From the NCBI GenBank assembly GCA_019358985.1, contig JAHHIJ010000029.1, positions 1 to 64,000 of the forward strand: a stretch of DNA of 64,000 nt. The letters run 5' to 3'. Numbering within the stretch: position 1 is the stretch's first letter; each line of letters opens with the position of its first letter. Position numbers and translations under genes: made by a program. Below the pieces are notes generated by a model, which saw only the letters and a program-made list of their open reading frames with translations, was not told the DNA's origin and did not search any database. The stretch comes from Tolypothrix brevis GSE-NOS-MK-07-07A (GTDB taxonomy: Bacteria; Cyanobacteriota; Cyanobacteriia; Cyanobacteriales; Nostocaceae). This document shows, in pieces, positions 7,770 through 20,813 of the stretch.

Positions 7770-8588
7770 TTAACGGAAATTGCGGGGATTCAACTTTTGC
7801 GGATTACCTTGACGACGTGCTACACCATTCCGCAAACCGGTAGCAGTACCACCATCTTTGGGGTCGAGGTAAGGTTTGAGATTGATTCCGGCTTTAGATG
7901 ATGCCAGATTATTAGTGCGACTGTTGCCACTACCGAGAAGTGTCCGACTTAAGTTGTATAAATCGTTCGTTCCGTTACTCTGACTAGTGTAAGTGTTGAC
8001 GGCTGTGGTATATTGTCCATTATCGGCGGAAACCAGATTTTGGAACACGTTATTGCGTACATCGTAGGCATCTTTTCCTGGAGGTACTGTCAGCACAATT
8101 CGACAGGATGGATTAGCTTCGGTGGTGACGCAGATTGTGTTTTGTCTATTTTCGACGGCTGTTTGGAGTTCTAATAAGCCATCTTGACGGTATGATTCTA
8201 AACGACTAGCGATCGCATTACAACGAGCTTCAGAATTCCAACCACCACCTAAAGCTCCTGGTGCTGCCCAAGGAAAATATTGATTTGGTTGACTTTGAGG
8301 TTGGTACATTACGGTATACTGACCATTTTCGGGCTGACAGTTAAACCGAGCAATGTTATTAACACTGGGATAATTTGGTATATCTCTTGAGTTGTCTATT
8401 GGTCTGGATGTGCCATTAGATGGTATTGAACCACCTGTTGAAGTTGTGGGTACGACAACGCCATCAGAAGTAGTAGTGGTGGTTCTGGTAGTTGTGTTAT
8501 TGTATTGAGCAAATGCTGCGCTATTGCCCAGTAAGAGCGATAAACTCAAACTGCCAAAAAACAGAAATTTAAAGGTTTTTGATGACAT
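7770..8588 (-). CDS. COP23-domain secreted protein
   Basis: A 272-residue protein. The signal peptide MSSKTFKFLFFGSLSLSLLL...AFAQ probably ends near residue 28. A Thr/Ser-rich stretch follows to about 70. The COP23 domain then covers about 75-195 (FNCQPENGQYTVMY, WNSEARCNAIASRLE, NTICVTTEANPSCRIVLTVPPG), with four cysteines placed for disulfides. COP23 was named for a circadian oscillating, membrane-associated protein of a unicellular cyanobacterium; the biochemical role is unknown. The gene begins 56 bp after the M48 protease gene on the same strand, so the two probably share a transcript ending at 7711-7746. Confidence 0.82.
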   Translation of the reverse strand: MSSKTFKFLFFGSLSLSLLLGNSAAFAQYNNTTTRTTTTTSDGVVVPTTSTGGSIPSNGTSRPIDNSRDIPNYPSVNNIARFNCQPENGQYTVMYQPQSQPNQYFPWAAPGALGGGWNSEARCNAIASRLESYRQDGLLELQTAVENRQNTICVTTEANPSCRIVLTVPPGKDAYDVRNNVFQNLVSADNGQYTTAVNTYTSQSNGTNDLYNLSRTLLGSGNSRTNNLASSKAGINLKPYLDPKDGGTATGLRNGVARRQGNPQKLNPRNFR

Positions 8589-8644
8589 AAATCATCCTCA
8601 GCAGAACAGTGGTTAGGGGGTTGATAATTCAAGTGACGAAGAAT

Positions 8645-10252
8645 TTATTTTTTTGATTCATCATCAGGCTTCTTTTTTTGTTCTTCGCGTTCTTTTTTCT
8701 CTTTGAGTAATTGCTTTACCCGTTCTTTAATTTCTTGGTGACGCGCTACTCCTTCATAAGCGTAACGGTTATAGCCAGTGTCAGAAATTAAGCTTTCTAA
8801 ATAGCTAACTCGCTCTCCACCGCCTGGGTGAGAAGATAACCAAGTAGGTGGAGCATTTTTTTGTTGTTTTTGTAACGTCGCCATTAAGTTACGCAAACCA
8901 TCCGCAGCATAGCCGCTGGTAGCTATCAAACGTGTACCGAGGGTATCTGCTTGACGTTCCATATCGCGGCTGTAGCTAAGTCCAAAGAGTTGACCGATGG
9001 TGCCGCCAAGTGGTAAATATTGGGTGACGTTGGAAATTAAATTGCCTTGGGTGACTAGTTGAAAGCCGTGGGAAAGGACGACATGTGATAATTCGTGACC
9101 GATTAACCCGGCTAATTCTGCCTCGGAATTGGCTTTAGCGATCGCACCGGCATTAATGAAGATTTTGCCTCCAGGTAGCGCAAAGGCGTTAAGGTCTTTC
9201 TCTGGAATGACAAAGAACTCGTATTTAAACTCTTCCCTTCCTGATACCTTAACTAGTTTCTGTCCGATTTCATCAACGTATTTTAAAACAGTTTCGTCGT
9301 TAATTAATTTCAGTTGTTTTTTTGCTTGCTTGGCTACCGATTCGCCGATCGCTCCTTCACCTTGTAGCAATAGTATGGTAGAATCAAGGGCAGAGAAGGG
9401 ACCGAGAAGGCTGCCAGTGAGAGCGTAACCTAATGCACCAGTAATGATGTTGGCGATGGTGTTACCTCTAACTTCGCCACGGATATGCGATTTATAACGT
9501 TTGAGATTGTCGTCAGCTAGTTTTTTAAATTCTGGTGCTTGGGGATCTTTGGGGTTGAGAGTCGCAAATTGACGCGCTGCTAAAGAAGCTTCGATCCATT
9601 TTTTCGCTTCTGCAAGTGCTGCAACTCTGGCTTTAATTAAGTCTGGTTGATTCGGATACAGGGTTGCAGCTCTATCTAATACAGCTAGTGCTTTTTTCTC
9701 ATCATTGTATTGTTTGAGAATAAGAGCGTATTTGATATGACCAGGGATAAATTCGGGAACTTGTTCAACTAATAGTTGCAGTGGTACTAAAGTTCTAGTT
9801 TGCAGCTTTGTTACTATTCCCGCTTCAGCTTCCCGCCAGTATACCTTACCTGCTGGGGAAAGTTGTGCTGGATCGATTATCGCCGCTTTGCGTTGTTGAT
9901 TCTTTAATTTTGTCGTGAAAGGTGCTTTCGCAAGACGATACATTCTTTCCGCTTCTGGGAGGTTTCCCGCAAGATAAAGCTTATCTCCTTCCATCAGTTT
10001 TTGCCGACGAGCGAGTTCTTCGGGAGTAGGTGGGGGTTCTGCTGCCTCAGATGGCTTTTTTTCAGTGGATTCTGGGGTATTTGCGGGTTTTTCTGGTATT
10101 GAAGGCTTTTTCTCTTCAGTAACTTCAACCGCAGGTGGTTGTTGTGCGGGAACGGGTAAAATAGGTTGCGTCAGGATAATCAATATTGATGTACCCAATG
10201 ACAGCAGTAACCAATTCCAGGCTAGCAGTAGAGACTTCCAGCGTCGTTTCAT
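8645..10252 (-). CDS. M48-family metalloprotease with TPR-like N-terminus
   Basis: A 535-residue protein. The N-terminal hydrophobic segment (residues about 7-37) is a signal anchor. A Pro/Glu-rich linker runs to about 85, and helical TPR-like repeats cover about 90-250. The M48 domain (about 255-490) has the zinc motif HELSH at residues 386-390 and the third-ligand region ERQAD at 432-436. The C-terminus is Lys/Glu-rich. Related BepA/LoiP proteins check outer-membrane protein folding in the periplasm, and a similar quality-control role is inferred here. It is the likely first gene of a two-gene unit with COP23. Confidence 0.88.
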   Translation of the reverse strand: MKRRWKSLLLAWNWLLLSLGTSILIILTQPILPVPAQQPPAVEVTEEKKPSIPEKPANTPESTEKKPSEAAEPPPTPEELARRQKLMEGDKLYLAGNLPEAERMYRLAKAPFTTKLKNQQRKAAIIDPAQLSPAGKVYWREAEAGIVTKLQTRTLVPLQLLVEQVPEFIPGHIKYALILKQYNDEKKALAVLDRAATLYPNQPDLIKARVAALAEAKKWIEASLAARQFATLNPKDPQAPEFKKLADDNLKRYKSHIRGEVRGNTIANIITGALGYALTGSLLGPFSALDSTILLLQGEGAIGESVAKQAKKQLKLINDETVLKYVDEIGQKLVKVSGREEFKYEFFVIPEKDLNAFALPGGKIFINAGAIAKANSEAELAGLIGHELSHVVLSHGFQLVTQGNLISNVTQYLPLGGTIGQLFGLSYSRDMERQADTLGTRLIATSGYAADGLRNLMATLQKQQKNAPPTWLSSHPGGGERVSYLESLISDTGYNRYAYEGVARHQEIKERVKQLLKEKKEREEQKKKPDDESKK

Positions 10253-10330
10253 GGTGATGTCAACCTATATCTTCATGCTTCTTTGTTTAAATGTATGAGG
10301 ATTGGCATCAATATGTATAGCGCGATCGCT

Positions 10331-10429
10331 ATTAGACATAGGATTAGAAATGAATTATGCTTTGTCCATAACCCTTGTAGAGACGCGAAATACGAAGTCT
10401 CTACGTTTTTTCTACTCCTATATCTATTC
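10331..10429. repeat. MITE-like element, TAGACA family (copy 2)
   Basis: The ends ATTAGACATAGGA and TCCTATATCTATT are inverted repeats about 100 bp apart. The interior shows TTTGTCCATAACCCTTGTAGAG and a worn GCGAAATACG palindrome instead of the TAGCA core. It lies in the divergent spacer between the M48 protease gene and thf1. Confidence 0.6.
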
Positions 10430-10610
10430 AGCTCCCGGTAGGTGAACTGTGACGAAAAACTCATATTGATGCAAAAATTACGAAGTATCATAATTTTTGC
10501 ATAGTTTTGTTGGGCTGAGGATTCCCAACTCTTGTAGTGTGTAAACCTCAACTTGGCAAAGTTGCCGTGAAGCGAGAGAATAAAGATACGTCGCCCAAAA
10601 GATTTTCTCT

Positions 10611-11318
10611 GTGAATAACGTCCGTACTGTCTCTGATACAAAGCGAACATTCTATAACCACCACACGCGCCCGATAAATACAATTTATCGTCGAGTGGTG
10701 GAAGAATTGATGGTAGAAATGCATTTACTGTCGGTAAATGCTGATTTTAGCTACAATCCTATTTATGCCTTAGGTGTCGTCACTACATTCGACCGCTTCA
10801 TGCAAGGCTATCTGCCAGAACAAGATAAGGAGTCAATTTTTAATGCCCTCTCTCAGGCTATAGAGGAAGATCCACAACGTTACAAACAAGATGCACATCG
10901 TTTGCAAGCTTTAGCGCAAAGCTATGCGTCCAAAGATTTAATTGGGTGGTTAAGCCAAACGACTCACTTAGATCGAGATGCTGATTTGCAAGAACAATTA
11001 CAAGCGATCGCTAATAATGCTAATTTTAAATATAGCCGTTTGTTTGCGATCGGTTTATTTTCTTTATTAGAACTGTCAGATCCAGAATTAGTCAAAGATG
11101 AAAAACAGCGCACTGAAGCACTTAAAACCCTTGCTAGTGGCTTACATTTGTCTGATGACAAACTCACCAAAGATTTGGATCTATACCGTTCTAATCTAGA
11201 TAAAATGGCTCAAGCACTAATTGTGATGGCAGATATGCTTGCAGCCGATCGCAAAAAACGCGAACAGCGTTTACAGCAATCAACCACTAAGGTTGCTCCC
11301 CCATCAACAAACGAATAG
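10611..11318 (+). CDS. thf1: Photosystem II biogenesis protein Thf1/Psb29
   Basis: A 235-residue protein that starts with GTG at 10611 ([20 protein letters not shown]). That start matches the highly conserved beginning of Thf1/Psb29, so it is preferred over any later Met. Other conserved blocks are [34 protein letters not shown] and [14 protein letters not shown]. The C-terminus is a charged coiled coil. The protein interacts with FtsH proteases and is needed for photosystem II repair and thylakoid formation; that is family knowledge. It is transcribed alone, divergent from the M48 protease gene. Confidence 0.96.
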   Translation: MNNVRTVSDTKRTFYNHHTRPINTIYRRVVEELMVEMHLLSVNADFSYNPIYALGVVTTFDRFMQGYLPEQDKESIFNALSQAIEEDPQRYKQDAHRLQALAQSYASKDLIGWLSQTTHLDRDADLQEQLQAIANNANFKYSRLFAIGLFSLLELSDPELVKDEKQRTEALKTLASGLHLSDDKLTKDLDLYRSNLDKMAQALIVMADMLAADRKKREQRLQQSTTKVAPPSTNE

Positions 11319-11412
11319 TTAAGATTTATTAAGTTAAGAGTGATGAGTTAAGAGTTATTAAGAATTCCTAATTCTCAACTTCCAGCTTTTAATTCCTAAC
11401 TCTTAACTCCTA
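11319..11412. repeat. Heptamer-type repeat TTAAGAG / CTCTTAA after thf1
   Basis: Repeats of AGTTAAGAGTTATTAAG run in one direction and TCCTAACTCTTAACTCC in the other, with unit lengths near seven. They can fold into a long imperfect stem between thf1 and exbD, which are convergent. It belongs to the same class as the other short tandem repeats in this window. Confidence 0.5.
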
Positions 11413-11520
11413 ACTTTAATATCCCTAATAATTTATAAATCAATAGGTTTTGTTTACGGGGAAATAAGGGAATGGGGAGAAAGAAGAATTATTCTCCCTA
11501 TCCCCTTCCAACAACCCATC

Positions 11521-12201
11521 TCACCTTTTAGGAGGAGTGGGAGTTGCTTGCTTTGCGGGCGTTTGGAGGACTGGCACTTGGGGTAAAACTGGAGAAACGC
11601 CATTGGGTGCAGGATTGAACCCTTGCCCAGGAAAAGTCTGAATAGGCGCATTTGGGGGTAGATTGAAGTTCGGGTTGCCTTGTGGATTAATGGGAACAAC
11701 TGGCGCAGTATTTGGTACAGCACCTGGATTAACTGGAAAAGGGGAAATAACAGATGGTGGTGGCGAAAAAGTAGGTTGAACTACAAAAGAGATTTGAGTA
11801 CCTCCCTGTTGTCTCCATAAATCTACCATCTGCATAACATCGTTATAAGCCGTTGACTTAGTAACTTTCAACGCCAAAATACCATTAGGATTTTGCTTGA
11901 GATAGTTCCGCAAATTTTCCGTTAATTGCTCTTTTCTTATCGTTTGTCCATCCAAGGAAGTTTGTCCGATGGCATCGATACCCAAAGTTAATATTTGCCG
12001 TTGAGATTGTGGTTGTAAATTTGAAGCATTAGTTACTGGTGTACCTGTGGTAGCTTTAGGTAAATCAACATTAATCGCTTCTTGTCGAGTGAATTGCAAA
12101 GCCGCCAAAATAAAAAATGTCAGGATACAAAAAACGACATCAATTAAGGGAATAATTTGAATTTGGACTTCTTCAACTGGAGTATGCAGGTTAACTTTCA
12201 T
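11521..12201 (-). CDS. exbD: ExbD/TolR-family biopolymer transport protein
   Basis: A 226-residue protein. A short cytoplasmic start leads to one transmembrane helix (about residues 15-37) with the conserved PLIDVVF motif; Asp21 is the proton-carrying residue of the family. The periplasmic ExbD domain runs to about 140 (TLGIDAIGQTSLDGQ, NPNGILALKVTKSTAYNDVMQMVDLWRQQGG). A Pro/Asn-rich tail of about 85 residues follows and is longer than in enterobacteria. With ExbB it uses the proton gradient to energise outer-membrane transport. The gene begins 30 bp after exbB, so the two form an operon. Confidence 0.9.
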   Translation of the reverse strand: MKVNLHTPVEEVQIQIIPLIDVVFCILTFFILAALQFTRQEAINVDLPKATTGTPVTNASNLQPQSQRQILTLGIDAIGQTSLDGQTIRKEQLTENLRNYLKQNPNGILALKVTKSTAYNDVMQMVDLWRQQGGTQISFVVQPTFSPPPSVISPFPVNPGAVPNTAPVVPINPQGNPNFNLPPNAPIQTFPGQGFNPAPNGVSPVLPQVPVLQTPAKQATPTPPKR

Positions 12202-12231
12202 CTTGTTTTCATGCCGTACTTGAATTATTAA

Positions 12232-13014
12232 TTATTCCTCTGGATCTGATGAATGTGAATCAGATTCTGGTGGTGGGGGAGGAACTTCCGAAAACTTATT
12301 TTTACCTCTTTTGCGGGGTGCAGAGAACTTTTCGGGTGAAGAATCTCGGTCTCGACCGCGCGGCAGCGCTTTTTCTAGTGGATTATCGCTAAAATCAGGC
12401 GGGAACTGCCGATAAAGCAATTCCATATCATTTCCCGCTTTGCGAAAAACTTTCACTTGGTTAACAAGAAAACTTTGAAATAAACGGTAAAATACCAAAC
12501 TAACGATCGCCACAATTAGCCCTGATGCCGTACTAATTAGAGATTCCCCAATACCAGTAGTCACCCCAGCCGTCGATGCGGTTCCCAAATCACCAATGCG
12601 AATAGATCGCAAAGCCTGGATCAAACCCAAAACTGTACCCAACAATCCTAATAATGGCGCAAGGGCAATTACAGCTTCTAAAAGTTTTTCCCCTCGTCGC
12701 ATACCCGCTAATTCATCTTCTGCGCTTGCTTCTAGCGCCAGTCTAAAGATTTCTGTGTCGGTTTTGGGCAGGCTTAAGGGCGCAAAAAGAAAACGTCCTA
12801 TGGGCTGATTCGTCGCTTGTCTGGCAATATCCCTAGCTGTTACCCAATTTTCACCGGCTGCATCCAACACGCGATCGACTATTTCCTTTTCTTGCGTTAA
12901 AATTCTTAACCAGAACCACAAACGCTCAAAAATCACGCTTAAAGCCAGAATCGACAGGGCAAGCAAAGGCCACATCGCCGGTCCACCTTTGTCTATCAAA
13001 TCTAAAATATCCAC
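12232..13014 (-). CDS. exbB: ExbB/TolQ/MotA-family proton channel protein
   Basis: A GTG at 13014 is preferred as start because GGAGG lies 12 nt upstream and the product then begins (M)[20 protein letters not shown], as in family members. The frame is open to 13146, but that extension looks unlike the family. The three transmembrane helices lie at about residues 14-36, 115-140 and 165-190. The pore block [20 protein letters not shown] is intact, and the C-terminal 60 residues are charged and disordered. With ExbD it forms the proton-driven motor of TonB-type transport. It is the first gene of exbBD. Confidence 0.9.
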   Translation of the reverse strand: MDILDLIDKGGPAMWPLLALSILALSVIFERLWFWLRILTQEKEIVDRVLDAAGENWVTARDIARQATNQPIGRFLFAPLSLPKTDTEIFRLALEASAEDELAGMRRGEKLLEAVIALAPLLGLLGTVLGLIQALRSIRIGDLGTASTAGVTTGIGESLISTASGLIVAIVSLVFYRLFQSFLVNQVKVFRKAGNDMELLYRQFPPDFSDNPLEKALPRGRDRDSSPEKFSAPRKRGKNKFSEVPPPPPESDSHSSDPEE

Positions 13015-13225
13015 TGTTTTCGATTTCCTCCATTTATTTTGTGTCCAACTATCCCAAAGCATTTTAATTTTAGAGATTAATGCACCACAGCCTGTGTTAA
13101 CTATCACAAGATAGAATTTGGCGTTGCTTGAGAGTAGCGTCTTCACTCACTAATTAGGGCGGTTATTCCCACAGGAAGTTTAGGGCATAATTTGCCAAAA
13201 TCAAAGTTAAGTGGAGGTCTAAAAC

Positions 13226-13540
13226 ATGAACTTTTCAATTCAAGCAGTTTACAATTGGTATCGTAATTTACTTCGCAACCCTAAATACCGCTGGTGGGTT
13301 ATTTTAGGAACGCTGCTTTATTTTATTAGCCCCTTTGATGTCGTCCCAGATTTCTTTCCCCTTGTGGGAGAACTTGATGATGTTTTCCTTTTAACACTAT
13401 TAATTACGGAAATGTCCCAAGTAGTGATTGAAGGTTTTAAAGCCCGTAAGGGTGATGTAGATACTACAGCTACCAGTACTGCTGAAACTTCTACTTCTAA
13501 CTCCGACACTATTGATGTTGATGCTGTCTCTGTCAAGTAA
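13226..13540 (+). CDS. DUF1232 (YkvA-like) small membrane protein
   Basis: A 104-residue protein. The DUF1232 core YRNLLRNPKYRWWVILGTLLYFISPFDVVPDFFPLVGELDD has the conserved SPxDxxPD motif at the end of the first helix. A second hydrophobic segment follows (about 50-70), then a Thr/Ser-rich acidic tail. GGAGG lies a good distance before the ATG. The family function is unknown, although it is widespread in cyanobacteria and plastids. It is divergent from exbB. Confidence 0.85.
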   Translation: MNFSIQAVYNWYRNLLRNPKYRWWVILGTLLYFISPFDVVPDFFPLVGELDDVFLLTLLITEMSQVVIEGFKARKGDVDTTATSTAETSTSNSDTIDVDAVSVK

Positions 13541-13691
13541 ATACTACTTAGAAATAAAACTTAATCAGCCCTCTTTTCCTCTATTCACAATTTACCTTCG
13601 TGAGTAGAGGATATTCGTAGTAAGCGATTTATCGCTTAAAAGAAAGCGCTGAAGCGCTTACTACGTATAAAATTATTAATTTGAATTCCTT

Positions 13692-14513
13692 ATGAATAAT
13701 AGCGATCGCTTAAAAAAGCCCCAAATCATTGGATTGTTACCTGCCGGTGGACACGCAACACGGATTTCACCTTTGCCACTGAGTAAGGAATTATATCCAA
13801 TTGGCTTTCGGTCTGTAGGTGATGAATCTAACTTACGACCAAAAGTAGTTTGTCACTATCTGCTAGAAAAAATGCAACTCGCAGGAATTGATAAAGCTTA
13901 TTTTATATTGCGATCGGGTAAATGGGACATTCCCTCTTATTTTGGCGATGGGGAGATGCTTTCCATGAATTTGGGCTACTTAATTATGAATTTGCCTTTC
14001 GGTGTCCCCTTCACTTTAGATCAGGCTTATCCGTTTGTTGGTGATGCGTTGGTAGCTTTGGGTTTTCCTGATATTCTCTTTCAGCCGGAAGATGCTTTTA
14101 AATTAATTATTACACGCCAACAGACAAGTGATGCCGATGTGGTTTTAGGATTATTCCCCACAGATCAACCGCAAAAAGCTGGTATGGTTGACTTTGATAA
14201 TACAGGTAGAGTCAGTTCAATTATTGAAAAACCTCCGCAGTCAAATTTGCAATATATGTGGGGTATTGCTGTTTGGAAACCGACTTTTACAGAGTTTTTA
14301 CATCAATATCTGATTACTCTCAAGGCTAATAGCAACTTATCAGAGTTACCAGAAATACCCATTGGCGATGTAATTCAAGCTGCTATTCAACAAGGCTTTC
14401 ACGTAGAAGCCGAAGCATTTCCTAATGGTACTTATTTGGATATTGGCACACCTGATGATTTAGTACGGGCAGTGCGCCAATTTACGGGTTGTAATGTTAA
14501 TGAAAGGAGTTAG
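13692..14513 (+). CDS. Sugar-phosphate nucleotidyltransferase-like protein
   Basis: A 273-residue protein with a nucleotidyltransferase (GT-A like) fold. It begins PQIIGLLPAGGHATRISPLPLSKELYPIGF; the usual G-G-x-G-T-R-L-x-P-L-T signature appears as AGGHATRISPLPLSKEL. Later blocks are DADVVLGLFPT (nucleotide site) and FPNGTYLDIGTPDDLVRA, typical of RmlA/GalU-type proteins. It lacks the C-terminal left-handed helix repeats. The sugar donor cannot be told from sequence. The next gene begins ten bases or so after its stop. Confidence 0.8.
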   Translation: MNNSDRLKKPQIIGLLPAGGHATRISPLPLSKELYPIGFRSVGDESNLRPKVVCHYLLEKMQLAGIDKAYFILRSGKWDIPSYFGDGEMLSMNLGYLIMNLPFGVPFTLDQAYPFVGDALVALGFPDILFQPEDAFKLIITRQQTSDADVVLGLFPTDQPQKAGMVDFDNTGRVSSIIEKPPQSNLQYMWGIAVWKPTFTEFLHQYLITLKANSNLSELPEIPIGDVIQAAIQQGFHVEAEAFPNGTYLDIGTPDDLVRAVRQFTGCNVNERS

Positions 14514-14523
14514 CGGGACTGAT

Positions 14524-14811
14524 ATGGAAACGATGAAGTTACGAGCGCATATTGGGGCAGATGGTATATTGCAAATCCAAGCGCCCACTGATTTAAAAGA
14601 TACTTCTGTTGAGGTGGTGGTGGTTGTACAGCCGTTACCCGATGCAGAAGTTGCAATATCCTCAGAACCCCAACCGCGTCATAACGCTTGGGGAAATCCC
14701 ACTACTAAAAAATCGATAAGTAATGCGATCGCTATTATGGAACAACTACGGCGAGAAGTGTCGTTAGATAAAACCTCAATCCGCTCCATGATTGAAGAGG
14801 CGCGAAGATAA
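14524..14811 (+). CDS. Small conserved protein, antitoxin-like
   Basis: About 95 residues from the ATG at 14524. The frame is open further upstream and overlaps the nucleotidyltransferase gene; an AGGAG lies about 14 nt before this start. The first 45 residues form a beta-hairpin-rich stretch (KLRAHIGADGILQIQAP, VEVVVVVQPLP), and the C-terminus ends SIRSMIEEARR, as in small proteins that often pair with PIN toxins in cyanobacteria. No toxin follows: the next gene is the opposing UPF0182 gene. Function is not established. Confidence 0.6.
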   Translation: METMKLRAHIGADGILQIQAPTDLKDTSVEVVVVVQPLPDAEVAISSEPQPRHNAWGNPTTKKSISNAIAIMEQLRREVSLDKTSIRSMIEEARR

Positions 14812-14822
14812 TAACATGCAGT

Positions 14823-17803
<2,981 letters not shown>

Positions 17804-17861
17804 GTTGCTGATTTTGGATTGACTTCTATCTTAGATTTTCCATCCAAAATCTCAAATTAGC

Positions 17862-17953
17862 AGGACTTACGCACAGACTACCTATTTCCGTCATTGCTAC
17901 CCAAGGAAGCAATCTCAAAATCTTGTTTTGTCGAGCAGGAGTGTGTAAGTCCT
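17862..17953. repeat. MITE-like element, AGGACTTACGC family (copy 1)
   Basis: The inverted ends AGGACTTACGCAC and GTGTGTAAGTCCT enclose about 66 bp. The interior (CTATTTCCGTC, AAGGAAGCA, TCTTGTTTT) matches the reverse complement of the element at 53577-53671. A TAGACA-family element starts at its last base, so two different elements abut. Confidence 0.7.
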
Positions 17954-18049
17954 AATAGACATAGGAGTGGAAATGAACTATGCGTTGCCCCAAACCCTTG
18001 ATTAGACGTAGCACTGCTACGTCTCTACATTGTTTTTTGGAGATGTTTA
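17954..18049. repeat. MITE-like element, TAGACA family (copy 3)
   Basis: It begins AATAGACATAGGAGTGG, contains ATGCGTTGCCCCAAACCCTTG and an AGACGTAGCACTGCTACGTCT palindrome, and ends TTGGAGATGTTTA. It lies immediately downstream of hemA (minus strand ends at 18056), where its hairpin could act as a transcription stop. Confidence 0.65.
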
Positions 18050-18055
18050 ATCAAT

Positions 18056-19342
18056 TTAACCAAATTGCTCACCTGGATCTAAATTAAACAACATTTGCAG
18101 AGTTTGCATACAACGGCGTCTGGCGTCAACATCTTGTTGAGCGCGTAACTGCACCATCGGGTCATGTAAAATTTTATTAACAATTCCTCGTGTTAGAGCC
18201 TCGATGATTTCCTGATGTTTATCGCCGAATTCTGAGCCCAATCGCGATAAAGCTTTTTCTAATTCTTGTTCGCGAATGGTTTCGATTTTATTCCGCAGAC
18301 AGCTGATAGTTGTGACAGTTTCTAAACTGCGCCACCAAATATCAAAAGCTTCCGCTTCTTCGTCTAATAAACCCTCTGCCTCCTGCGCCATCTTGCGACG
18401 GCTTTCGTAGTTTTGCGCCACCACCGCCTTCAAATCATCCACATTGAATGCTTGTACGTTTTCCACCTCATTCACGTCCACATGGACGTTACGAGGCACG
18501 GCAATATCAAATACCATTAAAGGCTGGTTCGGCGCTAAAACCATTTCTAATTTAGCGCGGTCAAGTATCGGCTCAGTCGCAGAAGTACTCGTAAATACTA
18601 AATCACTCTCGGCAATTATTGGCATCATTGCCGACATTGGATGAATTTGAATATTGTGGTCAGGATACTGCGCCGCTAGTTCTGCGGCACGTTCGATAGA
18701 GCGATTTAAAATGCAAATTTTCGCAGCACCTTTCGATATTAAGTGTTGCACAAGTAACCGCGACATTTTGCCAGCACCGAGAATTGTTACTCGACAAGCC
18801 GCTAAATTTTGCACCTTCATTTGCGCCAATTCTACGGCTGCCGAACTGATAGAGACTGCCCCAGTACCAATACTAGTTTCAGTCCGAACCCGCTTGCCAG
18901 CTGTCAGGGTTTGTTTAAATAATCGATTCAAAATGGTTTTAATACCGTTGTATTGCTGTCCTAGTTTGTGAGCATGTTTCACCTGAGCCAGAATTTGACC
19001 TTCTCCCAGCACCAAACTATCTAAACCTGCTGACACCCGCATCAGATGCATTACCGCATCTTGGTGCAGCAACATAAACAGGTGTTGTCGGAGAGATGTA
19101 ACAGGCAACTTGCTGTATTCAGAAAGAAACTGAGTAACTTCTCGGATACCCTGTTCAGTTTCTGGAGTCACGATGTAAATTTCTAGGCGGTTACAAGTGC
19201 TGAGAATAGCGACTTCTTGAATATGAGGATAGCTAGCTAAGTGAGCGATCGCACTTTCAGCTTGTGCTTCTAGAATACTCAGCTTTTCCCGGACTTCTAC
19301 TGGGGCTGTCTTATGGCTTAACCCCACCACTGCGATATGCAT
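18056..19342 (-). CDS. hemA: Glutamyl-tRNA reductase
   Basis: A 428-residue protein. HemA converts glutamyl-tRNA to glutamate-1-semialdehyde, the first committed step of tetrapyrrole (haem, chlorophyll, phycobilin) synthesis. The N-terminal catalytic domain begins [21 protein letters not shown], with the active-site Cys50 in STCNRLEIY. The NADPH domain carries [15 protein letters not shown], and the C-terminal dimerisation domain is helical ([15 protein letters not shown]). Length matches the family. The start is fixed by the conserved first residues. It stands 134 bp from glpX, which runs in the same direction upstream; a heptamer repeat block separates them. Confidence 0.97.
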   Translation of the reverse strand: MHIAVVGLSHKTAPVEVREKLSILEAQAESAIAHLASYPHIQEVAILSTCNRLEIYIVTPETEQGIREVTQFLSEYSKLPVTSLRQHLFMLLHQDAVMHLMRVSAGLDSLVLGEGQILAQVKHAHKLGQQYNGIKTILNRLFKQTLTAGKRVRTETSIGTGAVSISSAAVELAQMKVQNLAACRVTILGAGKMSRLLVQHLISKGAAKICILNRSIERAAELAAQYPDHNIQIHPMSAMMPIIAESDLVFTSTSATEPILDRAKLEMVLAPNQPLMVFDIAVPRNVHVDVNEVENVQAFNVDDLKAVVAQNYESRRKMAQEAEGLLDEEAEAFDIWWRSLETVTTISCLRNKIETIREQELEKALSRLGSEFGDKHQEIIEALTRGIVNKILHDPMVQLRAQQDVDARRRCMQTLQMLFNLDPGEQFG

Positions 19343-19377
19343 ATGTTAAATCGTAATTGCTAAATGGGGAATTGGGG

Positions 19378-19475
19378 GAAAGGGCAATGGGCAATGGGCA
19401 ATGGGCAATGGGTAATTGAAGAGGGCAAAAGGACTCATGCCCCATGCCCCATGCCCAATGCCCCATGCCCCATTA
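19378..19475. repeat. Heptamer tandem repeat (GGGCAAT / CCCCATG), inverted blocks
   Basis: About four GGGCAAT units (19381-19412) face about five CCCCATG/CCCAATG units (19440-19472). The unit length of seven fits the STRR class of heterocystous cyanobacteria. The two blocks are partly complementary and may form a hairpin between glpX and hemA. Similar blocks occur at 23590, 27898 and 29962. Confidence 0.7.
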
Positions 19476-19476
19476 T

Positions 19477-20514
19477 CTAGTGCAGTTGCACAATCTTAGG
19501 CTCGCCAGACATGTGAATCGTATCCACAAAACGAACACTTTTTGACTGGCTGGAAATAACTAAGCTTTGAGTTCTTGTCCCACCGCTGAAGAAGCGTACA
19601 CCTTGCATTAAGTTACCGCTTGTGATACCGCAGGCAGCGAATAGCACAGTGTTACCAGATGCCAATTCATGAGCATCGTAGACCTTATCGACATCAGTGA
19701 TATTCATAGAATTCATCCGCTCGATGTTGGCTTGTTTGCTTTCACCAATCAAACCAGTTTTCACCACTGCTGGATCGTAGATCAATTGACCTTGAAAGTG
19801 TCCGCCCATAGCACGCATTGCAGCAGCGGAAATTACACCTTCAGGAGCCGCACCAATACCCATCAGACAATGAATGTTAGTGCCGGCAAAACCACAGGAT
19901 ACGGCTGCACCGACATCACCATCGGAAATTAGTTGCACTCTCGCGCCGGCTTCGCGGATTTCTTTAATCAAATCGTTATGGCGTTCGCGCTTCATCACTA
20001 CTACCACAAGTTCCTCAATAGAGCGCTCCAAACACTCCGCGAGAATCTTGAGGTTTTCCGTTGCTGACTTGTCGATGTCTACTTTCCCCTTGGCAGCTGG
20101 AGGTGCCGCTAGTTTCTTCATGTAGAAATCAGGTGCAGCAAATAATCCACCTTTTTCGGAAATTGCCAACACAGCCATCGATCCTGGTTGTCCGTATGCT
20201 ACCAGGTTTGTACCTTCGCAAGGGTCAACGGCGATATCAATTTCCACTAATTCATCTGGGTTACAGAAGTCTTTAGCATCTTCACGAGAACAGATACCTA
20301 CTTCTTCGCCGATGTACAGCATAGGGGCATTATCGCGTTCGCCTTCGCCGATAACAATGCGACCACGCATGTGAATCTTGTTCATTCGTTCCCGCATGGC
20401 TTCTACAGCCACTTGGTCTGCGATGTCTTTTTCGCCCTTGCCCATCCAACGTGCGGAGGCGATCGCCGCTTGTTCAACAACCTCAATAATCTCTAAACCA
20501 AGTGTATTTTCCAC
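19477..20514 (-). CDS. glpX: Class II fructose-1,6-/sedoheptulose-1,7-bisphosphatase
   Basis: A 345-residue GlpX-type phosphatase. In cyanobacteria this enzyme dephosphorylates both FBP and SBP in the Calvin cycle and is essential for carbon fixation. The motifs are [18 protein letters not shown] (about 56-73, metal binding) and DPCEGTNL at 97-104. Further blocks are [33 protein letters not shown] and [15 protein letters not shown] near the C-terminus. The Met at 20514 gives the canonical [21 protein letters not shown] start. No redox-regulatory insertion is obvious. Confidence 0.96.
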   Translation of the reverse strand: MENTLGLEIIEVVEQAAIASARWMGKGEKDIADQVAVEAMRERMNKIHMRGRIVIGEGERDNAPMLYIGEEVGICSREDAKDFCNPDELVEIDIAVDPCEGTNLVAYGQPGSMAVLAISEKGGLFAAPDFYMKKLAAPPAAKGKVDIDKSATENLKILAECLERSIEELVVVVMKRERHNDLIKEIREAGARVQLISDGDVGAAVSCGFAGTNIHCLMGIGAAPEGVISAAAMRAMGGHFQGQLIYDPAVVKTGLIGESKQANIERMNSMNITDVDKVYDAHELASGNTVLFAACGITSGNLMQGVRFFSGGTRTQSLVISSQSKSVRFVDTIHMSGEPKIVQLH

Positions 20515-20813
20515 AAACTCTGCCCTCTAAATTGCTTGACTTACCGTAGTTTTATCAATGATTTCAGTTTTCAAGTCTACCAAAGGGCGGATACACCTGG
20601 AAAATAGTATTGACTTGCTTCTGTGTTAAGTTTTGCTGCTAACTATTTTTATACTTGTAATAATTGACACTTACGATTACTTGTCTTTTGAGTGTTAATG
20701 ACATCAACAGTACTCATTAACCCAACTTATATTACCAAGTATTTTTGTGAAATCGAAAGCCGCATTATAAATACAATCATCTTCACCCAGCAGAAACTTA
20801 CAAAGGACATAAC

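Noticed and set aside
10273-10683. Open frame of 136 codons on the minus strand upstream of thf1
   Set aside because: It overlaps the thf1 start and the TAGACA element; the product looks like translated repeat and has no family-like pattern.
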